A stretch of 46,858 bases of DNA, from the NCBI GenBank assembly GCA_964434165.1, contig CAYSUS010000055.1, positions 1-46,858 of the forward strand. The letters run 5' to 3'. Position 1 is the first letter of the stretch, and each line of letters opens with the position of its first letter. The DNA is from CAYSUS01 sp964434165 (GTDB lineage: Bacteria; Planctomycetota; Planctomycetia; Pirellulales; Thermoguttaceae). The notes under the pieces were generated by a model. The model did not search any database, had not been told where the DNA came from, and saw only the letters and a list, made by a program, of their open reading frames with translations. Positions 26,024 to 33,501 of the stretch are shown here, in pieces. Position numbers and translations under genes: made by a program.

Positions 26024-26394
26024 CGGCGGCGGGGGCGCAGTGCCGGTGGCCAACACCGGCCGCGGGCGGGCTGGGCGGCCTGCGAGCCGTCAACAGCCCG
26101 CCTCGGCTGGATCGTAGCGGCTGGGGCGCGATGACCTTCCCCCCTGTAGAGCAAAGCGTCGCACGCCTCTCGCCCGCGCAGGAGCCCAGGTGCACCCGCG
26201 TTGCCCATTGTGCCGGATCAGGCTCAAAGCGGCCAGCCCGGTTGTCGGGCAGGAGCGCCCCGGCTCGGGACAGACAAGCCTCGCCTGGACTGGAACCCCG
26301 CGGCGGAAGGCCCGCCGCGGCAATACCCCCCAGAATGGGGAGAGATGGGCGCGCGTTCGACGCGGAAAGCTGGGATGCTCGGACCGGCGCAAGC
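26024..26394. other. Intergenic stretch with one GC hairpin
   Basis: 371 bases between the rhomboid promoter and the stop of the coiled-coil gene. The only clear structure is CCGCGGCGG (26298-26306), loop AAGGC, CCGCCGCGG (26312-26320), 75 bases beyond that stop and possibly its terminator, though no T-tract follows. I see no RNA gene or credible small gene. Confidence 0.4.
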
Positions 26395-27462
26395 TCAGCG
26401 GCTCGCGTCGGCCTGGAGCACGGCCCGGGTCCGCTCGTTGATCTTGCGCGTGGTTTCGAGCTGAATGCGGGCGATCTCGGCGGCCATGGCCTTGATCTGC
26501 ACGATCGATTCCTGGATCGCCTTCTCGGTCGCCGCCAACTGGGCTTCGACCTCTGCCAGGTGGGTCGCGACGGCGTCCCGGGCGGCCGTCACTTTCGCCA
26601 GCTCCTGCTTGCTGTCCTCGATCTCCTTATCGTGCGTCTGGCCCTGGGCGACCGCCTTCTCGTGCGCGGTCTTGATCGTGTTCAGGTCGCGCTGGGCCTC
26701 GGCCAAGAGGTCGATCAACACGGTCCGCCGCACGTAACGCTGCCGCAAGGCCGTCTCGAAATCGACCAACGGGCGCATGTACTCGCCGTCCTTGACGTGC
26801 TTTTCCGGGTCGCCCGGCTCGGCCGGCTTGCCGTGCTTGAGATAGCCGACCAGGGCGCTTTCGGGGATCAGCTCGCGGATCTCGTCCTCGGTCAAGTCGG
26901 CGAACAGCCGGTGCCGGTCGGGCGGCACGCGCTCGTACAGCCACCACGGTCCCTGGCTGCCCGCCACCCGCTGGTATTCCTCCTGGTCCATGCGCATGGT
27001 GGGCTTGAGGTTGACCTGTTTCTCGGCCACGCCGTCCACGCGGAACTCCCCCAGGTACTTGCCGCCCTTGGTCGCCAGCTCCTCCTCGAAGAGGTGAAGG
27101 ATCATCTTGTCGCTGATCTGATGGTCGGCCGAATCGAGGTTCACCATCACCTCGAACGCGCCGTCCGGTCCCTGCTGCGAGGCCTGCGAGGGCATGACGT
27201 TCTTCCACACTCGGCCGCGGTCGAGCATCACCTTGTGCAGCTCGAGCCGGGCCTGGCGGATGCCCCGCTTCTTCTGCTCGCCGTCCACGATCCCCTCGCG
27301 GTACTCCTCCTGCCTGGCCAGAGTCTCCTCGAGGGCCTTTTCGAAGGCCTGCGACGAGGTGCGCCACTCCTGATGGGTCTTGAGCGTCCTCGCGGCCATG
27401 TAGAAAAACACCAGCGAGAGAACGGCGATGAACCCCACGAGGACTTTATTCCAGATGCTCAT
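26395..27462 (-). CDS. Membrane-anchored coiled-coil protein of unknown function
   Basis: A 355-residue protein with one N-terminal transmembrane helix (KVLVGFIAVLSLVFFYMAA, about 6-24) and no cleavage site. A charged helical region (25-80), a mixed domain of about 100 residues and then a long coiled coil (about 240-350, for example LAKVTAARDAVATHLAEVEAQLAATEKAI, given here only by its ends) follow. I do not recognise a characterised family; similar anchored coiled-coil proteins are frequent in planctomycetes. The coiled coil suggests oligomerisation or a scaffold outside the membrane. The ATG at 27462 lacks a strong ribosome site and lies about 200 bases behind a good promoter. Confidence 0.7.
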   Translation of the reverse strand: MSIWNKVLVGFIAVLSLVFFYMAARTLKTHQEWRTSSQAFEKALEETLARQEEYREGIVDGEQKKRGIRQARLELHKVMLDRGRVWKNVMPSQASQQGPDGAFEVMVNLDSADHQISDKMILHLFEEELATKGGKYLGEFRVDGVAEKQVNLKPTMRMDQEEYQRVAGSQGPWWLYERVPPDRHRLFADLTEDEIRELIPESALVGYLKHGKPAEPGDPEKHVKDGEYMRPLVDFETALRQRYVRRTVLIDLLAEAQRDLNTIKTAHEKAVAQGQTHDKEIEDSKQELAKVTAARDAVATHLAEVEAQLAATEKAIQESIVQIKAMAAEIARIQLETTRKINERTRAVLQADASR

Positions 27463-27672
27463 TGAACTTCACGCCACGCTTGGAGTTGATGAGTACAGGG
27501 CGCCGGTTCCGCTCGAAGCTGGGGGCCAGAATCCTTCCCCGCCCTTCTCGCCGAAACGCCGGCCGGCCGCGGGGAAAAACGCCCCAGGGCGCAGGCGCGT
27601 CTCGGGCCCGGCCCCCGGCGTCCCCAGGGAACGAACGCCCTGGAGCAGGAGGGAGGGCCTCGCATAACCTCG
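27463..27672 (-). other. Long, GC-rich, structured leader of the coiled-coil gene
   Basis: From the predicted start (about 27666) to the ATG are roughly 200 bases, unusually long for this window, with several self-complementary GC runs such as CCAGGG/CCCTGG (27613-27618 and 27633-27638). No known riboswitch was recognised. The remaining part of the divergent gap (27702-27991) holds an inverted pair GATTCGGAC (27702-27710) and GTCCGAATC (27818-27826), which might serve the MarR regulator. Confidence 0.35.
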
Positions 27673-27701
27673 ATGGTATTTGGGCCCCTGGCGGCTGTCA
27701 A
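27673..27701 (-). promoter_or_regulatory. Sigma-70 promoter with consensus -35
   Basis: On the minus strand a perfect TTGACA (27696-27701), 17 bases, then TACCAT (27673-27678). It drives transcription toward the coiled-coil gene. Confidence 0.6.
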
Positions 27702-27991
27702 GATTCGGACAGTGCGATTGGGCGTTCGCAAATGCCCGCGCGGCATCGGGTTCCGACGAGGGCGAGCCACCCGCCCCCCGCCCCGCCGCACAATCGTTCA
27801 AGTCCGAACGTTTGGGCGTCCGAATCGTTCTTTCGAGGGACCTTTCGCGCGGCGAACGCTTCGCGCCCCGAACTGCTTTGGCAACCGAAGGCAATCGCCG
27901 AAGCGGGCCGGCGGCGGCCTGACACGGAACCGCCGACCTCTCCAGGCGCGGTCCCCTCGCTTGGAGGGAGATTTGCAACCGAGGAGCAAGG

Positions 27992-28510
27992 ATGCTCATC
28001 CGGCCGGAATCCGGGCCTCCCCACGACTGCCCTGCTGCGGCCAGTCTTCCCGACTGGATCGAGCTGGCCGGGGCCGTGGGGCTGTGCGCCCGAAAGCTCG
28101 GGGCCGTGGTCGCTCCGGCGGCGGCGTGCCACGACCTCTCCGCGTCGCAGCTCGCGGTGCTGGCGGTCTGCCGACAGGCCCCGCGCGACGGGCTCGCCCA
28201 GAGCCGGATGGCCGAGGTGCTGGGGCTCTCGCCGGCCACGGTGAGCGGGATCGTCGAGCAGCTTCGCGCACGGGGCCTGCTGGAGGGCCGCCGCTCGGCG
28301 GCCGATCGCCGCCGCCAGGAGTGGCGCTTGACGGACCGGGGTGCCGCCCTGTTCCGCGCGGTGGCCGCCGAGCTGGCCGAGCCCGCCGCCCGTGTCCAGC
28401 AGCACGTGGGGGCCACGGCGCTGGATGCGTTTCGCAGGCTGCTCGATCGGCTCGGCGCGGCGCTCGACGCCGCCGAGCGGCCGTCCACCCGAGTGCGGAG
28501 GGCCGGATGA
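27992..28510 (+). CDS. MarR family transcriptional regulator
   Basis: A 172-residue winged-helix protein of MarR type. Helices around SASQLAVLAVCRQAP, the recognition helix LAQSRMAEVLGLSPATVSGIVEQLRARGLLEG, and the wing RRSAADRRRQEWRLTDRGAALF are all in place. MarR proteins are dimeric repressors that commonly control efflux genes and respond to small phenolic ligands. GAGGAG (27981-27986) precedes the ATG. The stop overlaps the next start as ATGA (28507-28510), so the regulator is translationally coupled to the TolC-like lipoprotein and probably controls it. Confidence 0.88.
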   Translation: MLIRPESGPPHDCPAAASLPDWIELAGAVGLCARKLGAVVAPAAACHDLSASQLAVLAVCRQAPRDGLAQSRMAEVLGLSPATVSGIVEQLRARGLLEGRRSAADRRRQEWRLTDRGAALFRAVAAELAEPAARVQQHVGATALDAFRRLLDRLGAALDAAERPSTRVRRAG

Positions 28511-31071
28511 TGCCCGGACTTGCTCCTCAAGGCCCCAGCGCCCGAGGCTTCCCGTCCCCCGCCGCCCGGCTCGCGCTGGTGCTGCTGGCCCTGGCGGTCA
28601 CGACCGGGTGCAGCCGCCGGTACTACCGCCGCCAGGCCGACCGCGAGGTCTATTGCGTGGTCGAGCAGAAGGCCAGCGACCCCCGCTGGCTCCTGGAGGA
28701 CTACTCCATCCAGCCCGACGCCCGCTCGCGGCTCTTCGATCCCTGCAACCCGGACTTCGAGCCCCGCCCGCCCGACGATCCGGCCTCGCATCGGCTCATG
28801 CACTGCGTGGACGGCAAGCGCGGGGCGTGCGTGTGGCGGAAATACGGCTCGATTCCCTGGGTGGACCCGGGCACCTGGCGAGGGTATCTGCCCTACGACG
28901 AAGAGGGCTCCGTGCTGCTCAACCGCGACACGGCGCTGGCCCTGGCCCTGCTCCATTCGCGCGAGTACCAGACCGAGCTGGAGGACCTGTATCTCTCGGC
29001 CCTGGACGTGACCCAGGAACGGTTCCAGTTCGACGTGCAGTTCTTCGGGCGCACGTCCACGGTGTTCACGGCCGACGGGCGCGTGCGGGGCGGGGGAGAG
29101 TCGCAGAGCACGCTGGCCGTGGACAGCAGCGGCGAGGCCCGCCGCCTGCTGGCCACGGGCGGCGAGCTGCTGATCGGCGTGGCCAACTCCCTGGTCTGGC
29201 AGTTCTCGGGCCCCGACACGAACAGCGCGTTCACGATCCTCGACTTCTCGCTGATCCAGCCCCTGCTGCGCGCCGGCGGCAGGGCGATCGCCCTGGAGAA
29301 CCTCACCCAGAGCGAGCGCAACCTGCTCGCCAACGTCCGGCAGATGGCCCGATTCCAGCGAGGCTTCTACACGCAGATCATCGCGGGGCGCGACGCGGGC
29401 GTGGGCCCCAGCGCGGGTCGGCTGGTCGTCCAGGCGGCGGCGGGCGGGGTCTCGCTGCCCACGGGCGGGCTGTTCGGCCTCCTGGAGGAGCAGGTCCGCA
29501 TCCGCAACCAGCGCTCCAACGTGGCCTCGCTCCGCGAGAGCCGCGACCGGCTCGCCGCGTTCTTCGAGGCCGGCCTGTTGGACAACTCGTACCAGGTCGA
29601 TCTGGCCCGCCAGCGACTGCTCAACGCCCAGTCCTCCCTGCTCTCCGACACCGCGGCCTACGAGGCGCGGCTCGACGCCTACAAGGTCACGCTGGGGCTT
29701 CCCCCCGAGCTGGAGGTGCGGGCGTACGACCCGCTGCTGGAGCGCTTCGACCTGATCACCCCCGAGATGACGGACCTGCAGGAGGCGATCTCGCGGATCC
29801 TCGAACAGCTCCGCGACCGCGAGCGGCCCCTGCCCGACGACGCGGGCACGCGCCTCCGCGACATCCGCAGGCGGTCGGCCGAGATGCTGCTCACGGTGGG
29901 CCGCGACGAGGAGCGCCTGCGCGCGGCCCTTCCCGGGCGCCGCGAGAACCTCCGGCGTCTCGCCGCGCGCTACCGCCTCCAGACCGAGAGCATCGAGCAG
30001 GTGGGCGACATCGATTCGCTCAACGCGCGGGCGGTCGCCGTGTACCACGACTACGCGCACCTGGCGGAGCAGATCACGGCCACGCTCCTCGACCTGAATA
30101 TCCTCCTGGAGCAGGCCGCCGAGGCGGGAACGCCGCTGGCCGACCTCCGCGCCGAGATCACCGAGGGCGTGGCCTCGCTGTCGGCCCAGGTGTTGCGTCT
30201 GTCGCTGGTCCAGGCCCGAGCGAAACTCGACACGGTGACCCTGGTGCCCATCGACCTGGAGGCGGACCGGGCTCTCGACATCGCCCGCCAGTTCCGGCTC
30301 GACTGGATGAACGCGCGGGCGGCCCTGGTCGATCAGTGGCGGCAGATCCAGATCGCGGCCAACCAGTTGCGGAGCGATCTGGACCTCACCTTCAGCGGCG
30401 ACCTGGCTACCGTGGGCGACAACCCGGTCCGCTTCCGCGGCACGAACGGACGGCTCCGCGTGGGACTGGCCTTCGACGCCCCGCTCACCCGGCTAATCGA
30501 GCGCAACGACTACCGCGCCACGCTGATCGCGTACCAGCGGGCGCGGCGCGACTACCTGGAGTTCGAGGACCGCGTCAGCCAGGGGCTGCGCAACCTGATC
30601 CGGTCGATCCGGCTGGGGCAACTGAACTTCGAGGTCCGCAGGGCGAGCGTGTTCGTGGCCGTCACCCGCGTGGACGTCGCCCGCCTGAACCTGGAGCAGG
30701 CCCCCAAGGCCCAGCAGGCCGGCGCGGCCGCCAAGATCGGCACGAATGCCGCGCGCGACCTGGTGGACGCCCTCTCCGACCTCCTCGTCCAGCAGAACAA
30801 CTTCCTGGGCACCTGGGTCGATTACGAGGCCGATCGCATGAGCCTCGACTTCCAGTTGGGCACCATGGAGCTGGACGCGCGCGGGGCCTGGATCGATCCG
30901 GGCGAGATCGGCCCCGCGGGGCCGGCCGCGGCCGCGCCGCCGTCTCCGGACTTCGAGGGTCCAAGCGGTCCCTCGCCCTTCGTGCCCGTCCCTGCCTCAC
31001 CGCCGGTCGAGGCGCCCGAAGTCCCGGACCTTCCGCCACCCCCGGACCTGCCCGAGCCGCCGCAGGAATGA
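28507..31071 (+). CDS. TolC-like outer-membrane efflux lipoprotein, very large
   Basis: An 854-residue outer membrane efflux protein with a lipobox (TTGC, Cys35). An extra domain of about 100 residues follows (Cys and Pro-rich, DPCNPDFEPRPPDD), then OEP-type helices (LNRDTALALALLHSREYQTEL from about 138), a beta/strand segment (FTILDFSLIQPLLRAGG), a second helical hairpin (GLLDNSYQVDLARQRLLNAQ), an extra helical region of roughly 150-200 residues before the second OEP repeat, and a Pro-rich tail (PPPPDLPEPPQE). Ordinary TolC proteins are about 450-500 residues. No membrane-fusion protein or inner-membrane pump is in the window. Expression is coupled to the MarR gene. Confidence 0.88.
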   Translation: MMPGLAPQGPSARGFPSPAARLALVLLALAVTTGCSRRYYRRQADREVYCVVEQKASDPRWLLEDYSIQPDARSRLFDPCNPDFEPRPPDDPASHRLMHCVDGKRGACVWRKYGSIPWVDPGTWRGYLPYDEEGSVLLNRDTALALALLHSREYQTELEDLYLSALDVTQERFQFDVQFFGRTSTVFTADGRVRGGGESQSTLAVDSSGEARRLLATGGELLIGVANSLVWQFSGPDTNSAFTILDFSLIQPLLRAGGRAIALENLTQSERNLLANVRQMARFQRGFYTQIIAGRDAGVGPSAGRLVVQAAAGGVSLPTGGLFGLLEEQVRIRNQRSNVASLRESRDRLAAFFEAGLLDNSYQVDLARQRLLNAQSSLLSDTAAYEARLDAYKVTLGLPPELEVRAYDPLLERFDLITPEMTDLQEAISRILEQLRDRERPLPDDAGTRLRDIRRRSAEMLLTVGRDEERLRAALPGRRENLRRLAARYRLQTESIEQVGDIDSLNARAVAVYHDYAHLAEQITATLLDLNILLEQAAEAGTPLADLRAEITEGVASLSAQVLRLSLVQARAKLDTVTLVPIDLEADRALDIARQFRLDWMNARAALVDQWRQIQIAANQLRSDLDLTFSGDLATVGDNPVRFRGTNGRLRVGLAFDAPLTRLIERNDYRATLIAYQRARRDYLEFEDRVSQGLRNLIRSIRLGQLNFEVRRASVFVAVTRVDVARLNLEQAPKAQQAGAAAKIGTNAARDLVDALSDLLVQQNNFLGTWVDYEADRMSLDFQLGTMELDARGAWIDPGEIGPAGPAAAAPPSPDFEGPSGPSPFVPVPASPPVEAPEVPDLPPPPDLPEPPQE

Positions 31072-31093
31072 CGAATGCCGAATGACGAACGAC
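31066..31093. repeat. Heptamer array GAATGAC, four units (copy 1)
   Basis: Four 7-base units starting at 31066: GAATGAC, GAATGCC, GAATGAC, GAACGAC. The TolC-like stop codon TGA lies inside the first unit. A second array is at 43008-43035. Confidence 0.8.
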
Positions 31094-31133
31094 GGGCCCT
31101 CCGACCGCCGACCTCCGCCTTCCCAGAATCAGT

Positions 31134-31162
31134 TTGAGCCCCCCTCCCGCGGTCGCTACAAT
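31134..31162 (+). promoter_or_regulatory. Sigma-70 promoter of the sugar-isomerase-like gene
   Basis: TTGAGC (31134-31139), 17 bases, TACAAT (31157-31162), leaving a leader of about 90 bases before the ATG at 31257. Confidence 0.6.
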
Positions 31163-31256
31163 GCGCGGGCAGCGGCATCGGGCGACTGCCGAGCCAGCCC
31201 TGCGCATGCCGCTCGGTTGCAGCTTCACGACCCAACACGAACCGGGAGGTGTACTG

Positions 31257-32735
31257 ATGCCGTCCGAACACGATCACCACCACGACCACTCGCACGGAGG
31301 GACCGCCTGCGGATGCTGCCTTTCCATGGGGCGCCGCGACTTCCTCACCACGGTGGGCCTTTCGGCCCTGGCGGCCAACGCCTCGGTCAGCTCGCTGTTG
31401 GCCGCCGAGGGCGAGAAGAAGGCCGCCTGCGAGAAGCCCAAGGCCCGCGTCCGCGCCGTGTTCGTGCGGCCCGACACCGACGCCTACTACATGGGCTGGC
31501 CCGGGGCCTCGTACAAGATCGCCGAGCGCCAGGCGGATTACACTAAGCGGCTTGAGGAGGCGGCCGCCAGGGAGGGCGTTGACTTGAAGATCACGGCCGA
31601 GCCGATCGCTACGGCCGAGGCCATGAACAAGCTGATGGAGGAGTGCAAGACCAACCCGCCCGACGGGGTGATCCTCACCGTGATGTCGCTCAACGCGGGC
31701 TGGAAGGAAACCAACCGCTTCGTGGCCGAACGCCCGGCGGAGATTCCCACGATCGTGTTCAGCCCGATGGGCACGTCGTTCACCGGCCACCTGCAGCCCA
31801 CGCGCAACAAGCCCAAGACGCTGGTGGCCGCCACCCAGGATCTCAACTGGCTGGCCGAGGGCGTGCACCTGATGAAGACGGTCCGTGCGATGAAGGACTC
31901 GCGCCTGTGCATCGTCAACGGCGACAAGACCGAGGACAAGGTGCTCGACGTGATCGGCACCACGCTGCACTACATACCACTGGACCGCTGGCTGGAGACT
32001 TTCGCCGAAGTGGAGGCCGACGAGAAGGTCAAGAAGCTGGCCGAGAGTTTCGCCAAGGAGGCCAAGGGCATCCGCGAGCCCAAGCCCGAGGACGTGCTCA
32101 AGGCGGCCAAGAACTACTTCGTGGCCAAGCGGATCATGGAGAAGGAGAAGTGCGACGGGATCTCGCTGAACTGCCTGGGCCTGGTAGGGAGCCGCAAGAC
32201 CGACGCCCCGCCCTGCATGGCCTGGAGCCAGCTCAACGACGAGGGGAGCGTGGGCTGCTGCGAGTGCGACTGGAACGCGGCCATCTCGCTGCGCCTGTGC
32301 GCCCTGCTGACCGGCCGGCCGGGATTCATGCAGGACCCCTGCCCCAACACGATCGCCGGCACCCTGATGGGCGCCCACTGCTCGTCGCCGCGCAAGCTAC
32401 GCGGCTTCGACGCCAAGCCCGAGCCGCTGATCCTCCGCAGCCACAGCGAGTCGGAGCTGGGCGTCTCGCCCCAGGTGCTCTGGCCGCTGGGCGAGCCGGT
32501 CACGGTGATGAAGTTCGTGGGCCCGCAGCGGATCATTGTCGGCACGGGCAAGGTCGTGGCCAACATCGACACCCCGCCCGCCGGCGGCTGCCGGACGTCG
32601 GTGGAGATCACCGTGGACGGCAAGGCCGACCCGCGCGACTCGGCCGGCTTCCACCAGTTGTTCATCCTCGGCGACGTGAAGGACCTGTTCGTGCGGTACG
32701 CCGAGCTGGCCGGCGTGGAAGTGGCGCCGGTGTAA
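31257..32735 (+). CDS. Tat-type exported protein with sugar-isomerase-like (L-fucose/L-arabinose isomerase C-terminal type) fold
   Basis: A 492-residue protein. An unusual N-terminus with alternating His/Asp (EHDHHHDHSHGG) and CGCC precedes a twin-arginine signal (GRRDFLTTVGLSALA, 25-39). The body resembles the L-fucose/L-arabinose isomerase family: PDGVILTVMSLNAGW in the N-terminal part, then GCCECDWNAAIS, GAHCSSP, LRSHSESELGVSPQVLWP, GGCRTSVEITVD and GFHQLFILGD, with acidic and histidine residues where the family binds Mn2+. The exact substrate is unknown. GGGAGGT (31244-31250) precedes the ATG. The His-rich leader lies before the Tat motif, so it would stay with the signal peptide or act before export; whether the signal is cleaved is uncertain. 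Confidence 0.75.
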   Translation: MPSEHDHHHDHSHGGTACGCCLSMGRRDFLTTVGLSALAANASVSSLLAAEGEKKAACEKPKARVRAVFVRPDTDAYYMGWPGASYKIAERQADYTKRLEEAAAREGVDLKITAEPIATAEAMNKLMEECKTNPPDGVILTVMSLNAGWKETNRFVAERPAEIPTIVFSPMGTSFTGHLQPTRNKPKTLVAATQDLNWLAEGVHLMKTVRAMKDSRLCIVNGDKTEDKVLDVIGTTLHYIPLDRWLETFAEVEADEKVKKLAESFAKEAKGIREPKPEDVLKAAKNYFVAKRIMEKEKCDGISLNCLGLVGSRKTDAPPCMAWSQLNDEGSVGCCECDWNAAISLRLCALLTGRPGFMQDPCPNTIAGTLMGAHCSSPRKLRGFDAKPEPLILRSHSESELGVSPQVLWPLGEPVTVMKFVGPQRIIVGTGKVVANIDTPPAGGCRTSVEITVDGKADPRDSAGFHQLFILGDVKDLFVRYAELAGVEVAPV

Positions 32736-32764
32736 ACACGGTTCTCACCAGCCGACCCCGAGGG

Positions 32765-32793
32765 CTTCCGAAGTCTGGGCGACTTCGGAATTC
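32765..32793. repeat. Nested palindrome CTTCCGAAGTC/GACTTCGGAATTC (copy B)
   Basis: CTTCCGAAGTC (32765-32775), loop TGGGC, GACTTCGGAATTC (32781-32793). This is a slightly decayed copy of the element at 15595-15625, between the isomerase-like gene and the convergent Uma2 remnant. Confidence 0.85.
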
Positions 32794-32801
32794 TTGCCGT
32801 T

Positions 32802-33291
32802 TCAAGAAGGCGAGACCGACTCCGCCCTGCGGAACAGCTCCGCCAGCGAGAGCACCGCGATGGCCAGGTTCCGGAGCCAGGGCGGGGGCGGGCTCCCTCG
32901 GTACCTTCCCGCCGGGGAGACGCGCTTCGCTGACGAACGAGACATCTGGAACCCGGATCTGTCCTGGAAAAGGCTTCAATATCCCGTCGGCGCCCGAGCA
33001 TATCCCGATCGGGTGCTTCTCCAGGCAGGACTCGATGAAGTGACCGATCAGAATCGCCAGCCGCCCTTCGAAATACCCCATGGTCTCCTCGACCAACACG
33101 CCGTCGATCAGCTCGCAGATCCAGCCGTAGCGGCTCTCCGCCTGGATGGCGTCCTCTTCCGTGGCGGTGCCGGGAACGGGGCGCATGTGGATCCGCTCGA
33201 GCGGGATCGCTCCCGGATGCGGGTGGAAGTCGGCCAGCGTCCAGTCCTCGGGGAAACCGGACGCGGCCGTGGTGTCGAGCGTGGAGGCCAT
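32802..33291 (-). pseudogene. Uma2 family (DUF820) endonuclease-like gene, frameshifted and truncated
   Basis: Uma2 proteins have a PD-(D/E)XK-like nuclease fold and are abundant in planctomycetes and cyanobacteria. From ATG 33291 (GGGAGG upstream) the product reads as Uma2 through ICELIDGVLVEETMGYFEGR and IRVPDVSFVSEARLPGGK. After PAPALAP the frame is lost near 32875: the family continuation (NLAIAVLSLAELFRRAE) is found one base over, and that frame stops at 32802. The unshifted frame runs on to 32662 with sequence unlike Uma2 and overlaps the isomerase gene. Both readings lack the C-terminal catalytic half. A sequencing error could explain the frameshift but not the early end. Confidence 0.7.
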
Positions 33292-33501
33292 AGGCGGACC
33301 TCCCTGCCCCATGCGGGCAGGTGGCTTTCGCCGGAGCGGGTGGGTCGTCACAATACCGTCTAGCCGAGGGGTGGCCTCCGGTCACTTGCCCGGCTTGCCG
33401 ACGAGCATGCGGGCCCTTCCTGAGCCTTCTCACACGACGCCCGGGCGCGTCGCGAGGGCATGCCAGGCCCACCGAAGCTTCCTCCCATCAGGTTCCAAGC
33501 C

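Noticed and set aside
26024..26394. Small stable RNA (SRP RNA or tmRNA) in the gap
   Set aside because: A GC hairpin with GGAAGG-like sequence first recalled SRP RNA, but the conserved core and asymmetric loops are missing.
27702..27826. MarR operator as the pair GATTCGGAC/GTCCGAATC
   Set aside because: The two 9-base arms are over 100 bases apart, much farther than a MarR dimer site, so it is kept only as a note in the leader entry.
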